Positions 10,741-21,660 of a stretch of DNA of 64,000 bases are shown here, piece by piece (the stretch's first letter is position 1; the number at the start of each line of letters is the position of its first letter). The notes beneath the pieces are model-generated. The model was not told the origin of the DNA and did no database searches. It saw only the letters and a list, made by a program, of their open reading frames with translations. The position numbers were made by a program, and so were the translations under genes. Origin of the DNA: Maratus speciosus (taxonomy: Eukaryota; Arthropoda; Arachnida; Araneae; Salticidae); contig OZ010792.1 of assembly GCA_963932465.1 (NCBI GenBank), positions 283,013,836-283,077,835 on the forward strand, given 5' to 3'.

Positions 10741-10880
10741 AAATATATATATATATATGATCGGCGAAAATATAGCAAAAATTCCCGAAGTTTTTTCCTT
10801 CGAACGGCTGCAATTGGTAGCTTTTTACTTTTTATAATGAAAGCTACCTAAAAGTGTCCATAATTTTGGCCACCACTGTA

Positions 10881-11490
10881 TGTTTTACTTTATTTTTAGA
10901 CTTCCTTACCTCAAAAGGAGTAAAAAGAAACCCTTAGGATCCCTTTGCTGTTCGTCTGTCTGTCATTTTTTTTTTCCAGGCATGACTGAATGTATCAAGT
11001 GGAAATTCATACCATTATAACGTATATTTATGCATTATTATGTATGTTTAAAAACTTTAAATTTATATATACATAAAACTCGTTTTTAGGCTGCTTATTT
11101 AGTGAATTTTAATGCTTTTATAATTTTATTATATGAACTTGATTTTTTTTCTCTATAAAGTTCTTATAACACCGTCATAGTTTTTACACATGCTTTACTT
11201 TATTTTTAGGATCTCTTACCTCAAAGAGAGAAAGCGAATCCCTTACAGGATCACTTTGTTGTTCGTCTGTCTGTCAAGATTTTTTTTTTTTTTTTCAGGA
11301 ACGGTTGAATGTTAAAATTCATATCATTACTATGCATATTTATATATTGCTATGTATGTTTAAAATCTTTAAATTTATATATATAACTCGTTTTTTAAGC
11401 TGTCTATTTATCAAATTTTAATGCTTTTTTACTTTTATAATATCAACTCTATTATATTTTTTATATAAAGTAATTATAACACCTTTTTTT
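10881..11490 (+). repeat. Repeat D, one resumed copy and a second tandem unit
   Basis: CTTACCTCAAA...GGATC, TTCGTCTGTCTGTC and a CAGG-N-ATGACTGAATGTATCAAGT-like module occur at about 10900-11010. They recur at about 11208-11320, a period near 310 bp, each followed by TATGTATGTTTAAA and AACTCGTTTTT. A second locus is at 19975-20340. Confidence 0.75.
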
Positions 11491-13395
11491 TGTTATGCAT
11501 ATGAGATCTGAATTTCAGAACTTGCCTTAGCAGCACTAGGTCGAGGCCACATGACTAGACATTACACACATAATTATATGCAACATTCTCATGTGATACT
11601 TACACAATACCGCATAGACAGATGGATCAGAACTTGAGTGGAACTAAAGAGGCAGTCGATTGCGTAATAAGGAACAAAAATGTTCTTTTTAGAAGACGTC
11701 CTGATCTCACGTCAGAACTTTAATGCTGTCTCGGATTTTTTAAGATATGAGACAATCTATTTGTATATAGGCCCTGTTCATATTTTTGCTTCTTTTAACA
11801 TAATACCTGAAATATTTAAACGGTGTCTTATTCTTTATGGTGTCAGTATATGTCTACCCTATATATATAAAATCCTAATGAAACGAATTTATGAAACGAA
11901 TATATGAAACGCCTGAAATGTAACGATTCTTTGAATCGACTGATTAAACAACTGATTATGTTTCAGGGTGATTTCTCCTAAAAAAAGGAATACTTTGTGA
12001 TGAAATTAACACCAAAAATCAATATTGATCCGCAGATTTCAAAACTGGTATTAGAATTTTTAAATTCGAATTAGTTTTCGAAATATTAATTTTTTTCTAA
12101 TTTTATATACATTTTTCTAATGATGGCAACTCAAATTTTAATCAAACAGATATTTTTTTTTCAGATTTTAGAAAAGGTTACTGTTTTAAATTAATTTGGC
12201 GAGAAGTCTGGTCTCCCTTAAATGTATGCTAAGAAATGTATCATGTTACTTTTATTCATAATTCAATTTGTATTTCATTATCATTTTATTTAATACAAGC
12301 AGAAACATTTAAAATAAATGGCTTTCACTTATTTATTTTTTTTAAACGAAATGAAAAGAAAAAATATTAGGCACAGATGTCATATACGCACCGGGGTACC
12401 TAATTGGCGCCAAAATGGCATTATTTTGGTTGACATGGTAAACCGGCTATTGTTGTTTATTTAATAATAAGTGTTTATTTACTTTATTTTCTTTTTTTAA
12501 ATTACATAAATTGTTTTGTTCTATAGTTTATTATTTTTTTTTGTTATTTTCCTTTAAAAATAAAAAAATAATAGAAAATAATTAAAAAATACGGTACTAC
12601 TTTGTTATTTCATCGACCCATTTCGCCAAATTATATAAATCGCCAAACCAGTAGCCAAATTATACAAATTTACATAATTTTTATTTTAAATAATGAAATA
12701 ACAAAGAAAATAGTATAACATTAATAAATATACAAATAAAACGTCGAAATAAAAATCACTTGATGACGTAAAGACGTGTAACTTGCTTAAAGTTAAGTGA
12801 ATGTGACATTTATCAACCATTATTGGCATTTAATCTTATAGTTTGATAATAGATTTTTGGTCGACGGGATAACTAAGTAGTACCAAAAATACATATGTAA
12901 CTGGTATTCGAAAACGAGGATTTCGCCAAATTTTCGTTAAAAAATTCACGCCAAACCGGGTGCGTATATGGCATCTGGCCAAATATTAAATGATGTAACA
13001 AACGATGACATTTAATTCCAACTTCAAAGCAATGTTATAATTTACCACTCGAAAAAAAAAAATGCTAACTGGCGAGTTGAAAAATAGTTATTGGCTAGAT
13101 TTGCAGCCGGCTAGCGTAACAGTACCAAGAATTCTTTGCGACAATGCTTTTATGTAGCATTATTTGAAAAAAAATTGATTTTTTTTTAATCGAAATGGAA
13201 AACTTTCGGCACAGATGCCACGTACGGTCCCATATTGGCGCTATTTTTTTCTAACGCCAATGCCATATACACAACGGGTACTTAACTGGCGCCATAGTAT
13301 CGTTATTTTGCTTGATTTGATAAGCCGGATGTTGTTGTTTATGCTGTTGATCTTTTCCCCAAATTAGCGTCGGAAAAAAATCGCACCAATATGGA
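11491..13395. other. AT-rich stretch with a diverged direct repeat, no gene
   Basis: Segments around 12340-12450 and 13190-13340 share GGCACAGATG, GGTAC(C/T)TAA(T/C)TGGCGCCA and a TTGTTGTTTAT stretch. About 12950-12985 carries GGGTGCGTATATGGCATCTG, which serves as the empty-site copy for the insertion at 13402. ORFs such as 11680-11907 show no recognisable domain. Confidence 0.55.
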
Positions 13396-13409
13396 GCCGT
13401 ACACTGCAA

Positions 13410-13640
13410 ATAGAGGCGTCTTAAATTCAGACACATATGTGACTGAAAAAGAAATTCAGACACTTAAGTGTCTGAATATGAAATTTCAGACATCATAAGT
13501 GTCTGAATTTAAGACCCTTAAGTGTCTTACTGTGATCATGGTATAAATGAACTGAGAAAAATGTCTGAATAATGATCATGTGTCTGAAATTAAGACATGT
13601 AGAAATTCAGACACTTATATGTCTGAATGTAATACAATTG
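13410..13640. repeat. Left cap: array of short GTCTGAA palindromes
   Basis: Repeated short palindromes of the type CAGACACTTAAGTGTCTG are joined by AAATTC spacers, with variants such as CAGACATCATAAGTGTCTG. Spacing is irregular at 20-40 bp. Confidence 0.85.
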
Positions 13641-13659
13641 TATCATATGTATGATGAAA

Positions 13660-14125
13660 CGGCGATTGTATATGAGGACCCCTGCGGCCAAAGGATATAA
13701 GTGAAAAAAATTAGATTTGGAATAAATTGAATTTAACGATTAACATCAATAGTAAGTGACTGACTTAAAATATGAAGCTGTTGCTAATTTCATAGCGGTC
13801 TTTCAATTCTTATTTCTATAATTGCGGAAGGAAAGTGAAGTACAATATATTTTTTAAATTTTAAGTACAGATTAAAGAGGTTAAGTAGTTTATAGAGCTT
13901 AAGTAGTTGACCTCCAGAATGCAACACATAATTAGGAAATCTCTTATATTTTGCGTTTTAGTTTAGCAAACAAGGCAGGGGACTTCAGGCACATCTGTCC
14001 AACGTTTCCCCTCCCTATATTTTTCTTCTGAGAGCAATCATAAAAGAAATAGCCTGTATACTGATCTCAGTTTTTTCAATTTTGTCACTTATAGCCTTTC
14101 GCTTCTGGTGTCCTCATATGCAATT
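13660..14125. repeat. Inverted repeat with ATATGAGGAC ends
   Basis: GCGATTGTATATGAGGACCC (from about 13662) is inverted at 14112-14136 (GTCCTCATATGCAATTGTA), followed inwards by an AGGATATAAGTGA / TCACTTATAGCCT pair. The same ATATGAGGAC end bounds 19676-19965, suggesting a small foldback family. Confidence 0.55.
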
Positions 14126-14517
14126 GTATCGCAATATATCTGGCAGCACCGTCAGAAAACGTTTTCGAATGGATGAAATGCTTTGCCATCCACTAAATTT
14201 GGTATTAGTGTATAAAATAAGCAACTTAATTTGACCATGGGGACGTCTGCCAAAATTGTAAATGCCCGTTTACTAACTTTCGAACTAAATTATTTTTAGT
14301 GTAAAAGTACAAACTAAAGAAACTTTTCCCAAAATATAAATTTCTCAAAAACTACTTCCACTCATAGGTATGCTCATGGCTCACTCATAGGCCGTTCCCT
14401 AAATACAAAGAGATATGATTGCTCTTAGAAAAAAAATGTAGAAAGGGGAGAGGATGGACAGATGTGTCTGGAGTCCCCTACCTAGTTCGCCTAACTAAAA
14501 CGCAAAATATAAATATG
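13941..14517. repeat. Inverted repeat overlapping the previous one
   Basis: About 110 bp at 13941-14054 (TATTTTGCGTTTTAGTTTAG, GCACATCTGTCCAACG, GAGAGCAATCATA) is inverted at 14405-14517 (TATGATTGCTCTTAGA, GGACAGATGTGTCTGGAG, CTAAAACGCAAAATATA). One arm lies inside the 13660-14125 pair and the other outside, so the two pairs interleave. Confidence 0.65.
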
Positions 14518-14525
14518 AAATAAGC

Positions 14526-17500
14526 TAAACCAAGAATCTTTTGTGAGAACACCTTGTACAAGATAATTTTTATATAAAAGGAATATAAAAAAATTAACAA
14601 GTAAGAAGTATTAAATATTAAATAGATATATAAAAATAAATTTCTAACAATATTTTTCAAAATGCAGAACATTTCTTTCCCTCTAGTGGAAAGTTTTGCC
14701 CTTCTGAACACCCCTTATCTAAGATAAATTTTAAATATACGAACGTCAAAAGGAAATATTTAAAAATTGATTTCTATTAGTGGTTTAGGAAGAGATGGGG
14801 GGGGGGGGCGGTGCTCCTCTTACGAAAATTTCTTAGTCATTTTTTCTCTTAGTGTTCAATTATGTAATCATTTCGAAGAATAAATGTTATTTTTTTAACT
14901 AGCGTTACGACGATTTTTTTTATTTATAATATGTTTTTTACCCTCTTACTGAAAGAATAAAAACTGTAATAATTATATTCATATAATTTATAAGTGTAAA
15001 CATTGCGAAAAACGCCAAATAAAGAAAATAAAATGCTTCTGATTTCTTCTTATACAACGTTCCACTTTTCCCGCTGATAAAAAATGTTTTAACAACTTAT
15101 CATACTGTAACCCGTAGACTGACGTAATGAATAAAGCCATCTGTTTCCAATGGAAACGCTGACTCGCAGCTTTTTTTTTTCTTCGAGAAGCGAATCTGTG
15201 TTGTGAGTCCGGAGTCCGTTGTCGTATTCAAATTTAAACGTTCTTCAACAGTTCGCATCTTTGACCGCTCCTGATTTTTTACTGTGAAAAATGTTGTCAT
15301 TATGTTATTACTGCGGCTGCGTTATTAGTGGAAGCGTTATATTTAGAAGTTTCTTGCATTCTGGATGGCTGGAGGGATCTTATGTGCTTCATATATGGAT
15401 ATAACGACTGAAATTACATCCGGATAACTCTACAAATAGTCCCCAACAGAGACAGTATGACTTTTCATTGCTTTTCGTCAAGAATATAGTTATTCATCTC
15501 GTTAAACAAGAAAACTAACCCCAGACCTACAAACTAGTCCCGCGGGCTCTGTTTTCAGAATGGAAAATTTCCATTATTTTGACAGAGCTAGCAGGATATA
15601 GGAAGGGGTTTTCTTCAAAAAAGAAGCAAGTTTTTGTCTCTCATTCACTATGACAGTTATTTTAAATCAAGTCATATCGATATCAGTAAGTGTTTTTGAT
15701 ATTTTGTTTATAGTACCACATAAAATGTTGCATGAAATATAACTTAGGTTTGAATTTGTTTGCGAAAAAAAAACAGCTAATTCTAGAAATATATATTTTT
15801 ACATACTTGTAATTATAGAACTGCAGCTCCCGAATTATATATCATATTTTTTGTGTGAGTGTAGGCTAATTTGATTATGTAAAAACATCAGTAATATTAT
15901 GTAAAAAATTGGTTAACTCAGAATGTCTGTAAAAATAAAGCAAAAACGTAAAATTGTCGAAACTTTTGTTGAAGAAGAAATACTTTGTTTGGATTTAAAA
16001 GAAGTAAAAAAAAAAAGGTTGTTTTTTAAAAGGTTAATTTAGCGTTTTGATGAACATGTTGAATTCCTTGTAACGTTTTCTATCGCAGTTATAACCACAT
16101 TTTATTTTAAACTTACTTTTAAATTAATTGTTTGTTCGCTATGAAGGATATGCAATTCACTCGAAGTTTAATATTTGATAAAAATTGGAAAATTAACAAA
16201 CATCTATCGTGATTTATTTTTTATATAATTAGAGATGTATAATTTTCGAGGAAAACCTTTTTAGCCAAAAATCTGTTTTTGGCAAAATTGATTTGTGTTT
16301 TGAAATCCGATTTGTCAAAACTTTTTTGTGTCACCTTAAATATATATATAGATATATATTCTGCATGATATTATTTGGTTTCAAAGCAATTTTTAATTAT
16401 ATGGCACACCCGTATATTCTCTAAACTATACAGGTGAAAGGAAAAAAAATACTGCAATTTTGTGATTATTATATGTAAAATAAGTTTTCGAAATTTTCAT
16501 TTTTTAATAGCACATTGTATAGAATATAAATTATTTACAGCTATAATTCCATTTCCTCAAAAAAAAAAAATAAAAATAAAATAAAAATAAAAAAAAAAAA
16601 TCATTATTTACTTTGATTTTTTTGTTCAAAATTTTTAATTTTGGATTTGCAAAACATGAGAAATTGAAAACTAAGCTTATTTTATTTTAAGGCTGTTCTC
16701 AAATCCAAAAGGGCAACTTTATGATGCAAGTTTTAATTTATTTTTGTTGGGAAATGAATGAAACTGGCTGGTGTTGTTGTTCAGAAACTATGTTATCGAA
16801 CTGTTTTCTCCGTTTTTTTTTTGTTTTTTTTTTCAAACGCAACAGGTCTTTCAGAAAATAGTGTCCAAGTGGGCGTTTTGAACCGAATTTCTGCGTGAAA
16901 GAAGAATAACCACTCAAGAAAGGGCGAAAAACGTGTTTGTCATGTGATCAAAATTGCTTATAACTCAATAGGTAATTTATGGATCAAAAAATGGAAAACA
17001 CAGTTCGATTCCATGCTCAGGCTTTCCAATTTTATACCTTTCCGTTAAAAAATGAATTTGTAAATGTGTCAAAACGTTTTGTGCTTGTTGAGCAGAGCAG
17101 TTGAGAACAGCTTTAAGTTAAAAAGTTATTACAAGTTTAAAATGGAAATTAGAAAACAGTTAGAGTTTTGTATATTTCCATGCATAACTACATTTCGCAC
17201 AAAAAATTGCGGTTTTCCTCAAAGTTCATTTATACAAACAAGGCCAAAAAAAATGTATATTTAGGCAAAATAGGTTTTGAAATTAGAAGTGACTTTTCCT
17301 GTATGTTATTATATATGTGTGTGTGTGTGAACATGAAAACAAATCATAGAAGCATTAGAATGAAGCTATCGTGAAATTCTGAATATTTTATAATTAAATT
17401 CTCAACTTTTCTTATAGTAAATAAACCCCTCTTTAAAAAAAAAAAAAAAAAAATCGAATTTACTCTTTAAATAAAGAGTTTCATACTCAGTTTTTTTTTA

Positions 17501-17670
17501 AATATTGGGTTCTCATATACTGCAAATTTTGGGGAATCTAGTATTAGATTTTATTTAACACGGAAATAAAAATGCAAAAAATGCTTAAACTGGGAATTGC
17601 ATTGGGAATATGTTATTTAAATAGGAAAAAATTGAACTAAAAAGCAGGTATGGAATTCTTTCTGAAGGAG
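14526..17670. other. AT-rich interior without recognisable genes
   Basis: Holds a G-run at about 14799, a slightly less AT-rich patch at 15100-15660 with short unrecognised ORFs, A-runs at 16560-16600 and a short (TG)n at 17317-17328. No transposon ends, repeats or domain-bearing ORFs that I can support. Confidence 0.5.
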
Positions 17671-17678
17671 TGAATTCT

Positions 17679-17928
17679 TTTTTATAAATGGGAATAATTT
17701 GTTACCATAAAGCGGAGCTGATTACAGCATGGGCAAACTGGGCTGTTTCTATGGACCTTTAGCTTTACGGGCCCCTAAATTCTGTATGAAATTTCCATAA
17801 AGCTGATATTTTAAGTTTGTTTTGATCTTATACTTATTTTAATAAATATTTTGTACTTTTAGAACATGATTAGGTTAAAGAAAATGATATATTTATCCAA
17901 ATATGTATTTGACGGCATCGAATAGGCT

Positions 17929-17963
<35 letters not shown>

Positions 17964-18310
17964 TAACAGTATACGAAGGCAGTGGGGGAAGGGGGCGAAT
18001 GAATACTAGGTCTTCGGACTAGAATTAATCTGAAGTTCACTAAAAGTAATAAACATTTTTGATGCCGTAGGGCATATATATCACATAAATACATATTTAT
18101 ATATATATACATATAATTATCCTATTCTAAAACTACAAAATACTGATTACAATCCTCATAAGGTCAAAACTGATTTAAAATATCAGCTTTATGAAAATTT
18201 CATATCCAATTTGGGGTACCCTAAAATCAGGGGGTAGAGAAGCACCCCATTTTTCCCACGCTGCAATCAGCTCTGCTTTATGGTAACAAAGTATTCCCAT
18301 TTATAAAAAA
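17679..18310. repeat. Foldback, ~180-bp arms
   Basis: TTTTTTATAAATGGGAATAA, TTGTTACCATAAAGCGGAGC and CATAAAGCTGATATTTTAA on the left are inverted at 18155-18310. The centre holds a ~30-base T-run (about 17932-17962) and a TATATATAC tract. A 100-base central ORF on the minus strand is chance. Confidence 0.7.
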
Positions 18311-18424
18311 TGATCCAATGTGGTCAAACATGGTTGCGTATATGGCTTAGAAAGAAAAGTGGTCAAAGATGGCTTCATATTGGCCAAAAAAAAAGGGGGG
18401 GGGGGGTCAAAGATGGCCGCAATT

Positions 18425-18648
18425 AAGACATTTGAAATGTCTGAAATTCAGACGTAAGAAGTGTCTGAAAAATTTAAGACATTTTAAAACGTCTTAAAAT
18501 TGAACACTCTTGTTTCAGACACTTAAGTGTCTGAAATTCAGACACAAGAAGTGTCTGAAAATTTTAAGACATTTTAAAACGTCTGAAAATTGAACACTGC
18601 GTTTCAGACACTTAAATGTCTGAATTTCAGACATTTCAGTTTACAGTG
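18425..18648. repeat. Right cap: array of short GTCTGAA palindromes
   Basis: The same motif as the left cap at 13410-13640: GTCTGAAATTCAGAC units, CAGACACTTAAGTGTCTG, ATTTTAAGACATTTTAAAACGTCT-type pairs and TTACAGTG at the outer end. A tandem unit of about 110 bp (18427-18510 against 18511-18610) is visible. Confidence 0.85.
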
Positions 18649-18650
18649 TA

Positions 18651-19170
18651 TATGATATCTGGGCCAAACTTTCATATGAAAAGCGAAGGGATCAGAGCGT
18701 ATTTATTTATGGCAGTTACATGACATGGACTATTATAATATAGATGAAATGATGGCGATAGAATAATATTTGGCGACATATCACCTGTACCTGGCTAATA
18801 TTAAAGTACCAAAATGGCACCAGGAATATAAAAAGCGAAGTGGTTCGCACGGAACTCTTGATGATAGTCACATGACTTAGGCTATTGTTATAGAAATTGT
18901 TTTAAAATACCGGGAGACAAAGACTCTGTACACTTAATTCCTATTATTTTTAGCTTCTTTTCAAACGTTTAACTGATCCTCTTTAATCAAACACGAAAAG
19001 AACCATTGGATGTCTTAACAGCAACTGATTCGGCCTTAAATTTTTGAAATCAAAGGAAATTGAATGGAAACCCGTTTACAGGGAGATCTGCGCAGCTTTT
19101 TTCAGTATAATTCAATCTTCTATAATATTTTTTAAACCGGTCAGATTAGCATGTTTTTAGATTCTGCGGT
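18651..19170. other. AT-rich stretch, no gene
   Basis: Diverged relatives of the sequence around 12950 (ATCTGGGCCAAA...AAAGCGAAG, repeated at about 18660 and 18830) and otherwise unrecognised DNA. Confidence 0.5.
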
Positions 19171-19220
19171 GTCTGAACGGGGGTTGGCGAACGTAGCTTG
19201 CAGGGTGCAGAGCCCCCTAG
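19171..19220 (+). mobile_element. Helitron-like 3' terminus
   Basis: GGGGGTTGGCGAACG, GCAGGGTGCAGAGCCCCC and CTAG followed by T. A G5/C5 stem immediately precedes CTAG-T, the CTRR-T form of Helitron 3' ends. A matching 5' TC end could not be placed, so length and orientation beyond this end are unknown. Confidence 0.4.
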
Positions 19221-19665
19221 TTACTATACATATATTGTATTAGGCTTAAACGTTTTTCGTCTCTGCTGTAAGATGCGTTACACAACTTATAATCTACTGG
19301 GTATTGCGTTGGATTGCAAGTGGAAAAACTCTTAACTTACCCACTTTTCACTGTTCAACTGTGTTTTAACATTTTATTTTGCTCAAGATACAAATCTGTG
19401 ATTCCTGACTTTCGTCATGAAAGATTATAGGAATGTGATTTGAACAGAAATAATCAGTGGGGATCTTTTTAAGTAGCCTATCTTTTAGATTATTATTTAA
19501 GCTGTGCACAAATGAAATTAACAAAAAACTCACAAAAACTACCGTGAATGAGGAACAACTAATTACAGATGTATGAATATTAATTAAGCAATGTCCTTCA
19601 TGCCACAGAACATGATCCAGACAATGGAAAATTGCCTCAATAATTTATAGAAAGAAGTTGAGTCA
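19221..19665. other. AT-rich stretch, no gene
   Basis: No repeats or ORFs I can support. Confidence 0.5.
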
Positions 19666-19675
19666 CAACATGTTA

Positions 19676-19814
19676 ATATATGAGGACATGAGTTTCAAAA
19701 GTCGCCTTATCCAGAAAATCAAATTCTGGGAAATCGCGAAAAACATCTTACTGCGTCCATTGGTTTTCATTGTAAACCAAAGATTTTACAATGCCTGAAA
19801 TACACGATAAAACT

Positions 19815-19855
<41 letters not shown>

Positions 19856-19966
19856 TTGTAATGGGTTTATTTTAATACAGGTTGACCAATAGAATAGATT
19901 GATAGACAAAACTCAATTTTTAATATTTTTGATAAGGCGATTTTTCAAATTCACGTCCTCATATGT
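19676..19966. mobile_element. Small foldback element with ATATGAGGAC ends
   Basis: ATATGAGGACATGAGTTTCA, then AGTCGCCTTATCCAGAAAAT at the left. The inverse, ATTTTTGATAAGGCGATTTT then CACGTCCTCATAT, is at 19921-19965. The centre has a 34-T run (about 19818-19852). It is a MITE-like structure. The shared ATATGAGGAC links it to 13660-14125. Confidence 0.65.
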
Positions 19967-19969
19967 TTA

Positions 19970-20340
19970 AACTTATTTTTAGGGATCCTTATATCAATAG
20001 AAGAAAAGGAAACCCTTATAGGATCACTTTGTTTTTCGGAAACGGCTGAATGTATCAAGTTGAAATTCATATCAATATTATGTATATTTATGTATTATTA
20101 TGTCTGTTTAAGATCTTTAAATTTAAATATACATAAAACTCATTTTTCAGGCTGTTTATCTACCAAATTTTAATACTTTTTTTATTTTTATCATATGAAC
20201 TCGATTGTTTTTTACATATAAAGTGCTTGTAACACCATCGTAGTTTTTAAACATGTTTTACTTTTATGTTTAGGATTCCTTACCTCAAAAGGACAAAACG
20301 GAATCCTTATAGGATCACTTCGTTGTCCTCAATATGTTGT
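19970..20340 (+). repeat. Repeat D, second locus
   Basis: One unit from about 19975 (AGGGATCCTTATATCAATAG, GGATCACTTTGT, GGAAACGGCTGAATGTATCA, TATTATGTCTGTTTAAGA) and a second from about 20270. In the second, AGGATTCC and GGAATCCT form a hairpin at 20271-20306. The unit spacing is about 295 bp. The first unit lacks the TCTGTC tract seen at 10960. Confidence 0.7.
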
Positions 20341-20572
20341 TTCCAACTGGAGGCCAACATCTTTGCATGGAAAATTTCGCCTTATCATATAACAAAATTT
20401 CATCAATTAAATAATGCAAAAAAAAAAAACTGTCTGAAAACGTGGCGTAAAACAATAATTTGAAACAACACATTTGGTCAATAAAAAATGGTTGTCGCGA
20501 ATATAACGGCATTTGTTCTTAAAGGGTTAAAATCATTTACAAAATTAAAAAAAAATCCAAGGAATTGTTTAA

Positions 20573-20772
20573 CCCCTTGATGAGCGGTGGGATAAAATAT
20601 ATCCCACCTAATTTAAACAAGATTCTCACCAGAAAATTTTTACTAAATTTTATATTTTTAACTTTGGAGGAAAATCGCTGAAAATTTGCTTTTCTTTATT
20701 TAAAAATAAAATTGTTAGAATATTCTGGTAAGATTCAATATTTAAAGTCATTTTTGCTTGCCCCTCAAGGAG
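20573..20772. mobile_element. TTAA-flanked MITE, piggyBac-like
   Basis: TTAA at 20569-20572 and 20773-20776. Ends CCCCTTGATGAGCGG and (inverse) CTCCTTGAGGGGCAAG are imperfect inverted repeats. GGTGGGATAAAATATATCCCACC lies just inside the left end and is itself a hairpin. A 200-bp body without coding capacity. TTAA targets with CCY-starting ends are typical of piggyBac-type elements. Confidence 0.6.
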
Positions 20773-20776
20773 TTAA

Positions 20777-20867
20777 CAGTCACGTCAGGTTTTTTCTCAA
20801 ATCGTCAGATTTCAAACTTAAAAAGTAAAACAATAGCGAAAACCAGATACGATTAAATGGATATGAT

Positions 20868-20904
<37 letters not shown>

Positions 20905-21660
20905 CTTTTGGTAATTGATTCTTATGTATTTATTTTATTTCACTGAATCCGAAAATGACCTTCATTTTTTATCATCACGTCAGGATTTTTCACAAATTGT
21001 AAATTTTAATATTTTTAAAAAGTCGAAATATTGCGAAGATTAGACACTATAAAATAGAAATAAAACTTTTTTTCATAATATTTTATTCGTCTTTTATCTT
21101 ATACTGTGCATTTTTAGAGCAAAACATGTAAAAGATTGTGTATTTAAAATACTTACAATTTTATTCCATGTGCGGAAGTTCTTTGAACCGCTCATGCTCT
21201 GTCTCGCGCTTTTCCTTTTATATTTTCTATGGTGTTCCTCACGATGTCCTCTTTTATTTTAGCGATTGTTAATGCTGAAAATTTCTCGCTTATGTATTTT
21301 AAACATTAGCCTTCTTTTGGTAAGGCTTTGACAGATTTTCGCTATTTTTTAACTTTTAACTTTGGAATTTAAGATATGCAAAAAATCGTGACGTGATGAT
21401 TAAAAATAAAGGTCATTTTCGGATTGAGAGTAGAAAAATACATAAAACCAACTATCAAAAATTAAAAAACACAATCATCACATCTATTTTATAGTATCAG
21501 ATTTTCGCTATTGACACTTTAACTTTGAAATTTACAAATTGCGAAAATCGTGACGTGATGGTTAAAAATGAATGTCTTTTTCGGATTCAGCGCTAAAAAA
21601 TACACAAAAATTAATTATCAAAAGTTAAAAAACACAACCATCGCATGCTTGTGTTATTAA
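20777..21660. repeat. Foldback whose arms are tandem ~170-200 bp subunits
   Basis: The left arm has TCACGTCAGGTTTTTTCTCA at 20780 and TCACGTCAGGATTTTTCACA at 20973, each followed by AAA(A)GT(A/C) and ATTGCGAA-like blocks. The right arm has the inverse twice, ending at about 21400 and 21560 (AAAATCGTGACGTGATG). The loop is about 21066-21340. A 33-T run is at about 20869-20901. Confidence 0.65.

Larger units (their letters stand above)
5791..10878. mobile_element. Outer foldback transposon, CAGTGG ends, host of nested elements
   Basis: Left end CAGTGGCCGAAATTGTGGCC and right end (reverse complement) CAGTGGTGGCCAAAATTATG are flanked by TA at 5789-5790 and 10879-10880. The TA lies in a repeat whose uninterrupted copies are at 11180-11210 and 20240-20275. 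Inside each end is the same hairpin region (GGTAGCTTT...) and a CGATCAT-containing stretch, then a TA microsatellite and a satellite-A half-unit, all in inverted order. Without the two insertions it carries (5962-9349 and 9367-10145), the element would be about 0.92 kb. CAGTG ends with TA duplication fit the Tc1/mariner class. No transposase is visible. Confidence 0.75.
13402..18648. mobile_element. 5.2-kb TA-flanked element capped by short-palindrome arrays
   Basis: Ends CACTGCAAA (left) and TTTACAGTG (right) are inverted repeats, with TA at 13400-13401 and 18649-18650. Joining the outer flanks gives GCCG-TA-TATGATATCTGGGCC, which parallels an uninterrupted relative at about 12958 (GCGTATATGGCATCTGGCC). 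This supports one insertion event with TA duplication. Each end carries ~230 bp of palindromic GTCTGAA/TTCAGAC repeats. The interior holds two interleaved inverted repeats (13660-14517), an inverted repeat at 17679-18310 and AT-rich filler. I find no transposase. The element could itself be a composite of several insertions. Confidence 0.6.

Noticed and set aside
15100..15300. Possible first exon in a less AT-rich patch
   Set aside because: Short ORFs on both strands, no splice or promoter evidence, and located inside a putative 5.2-kb transposable element.
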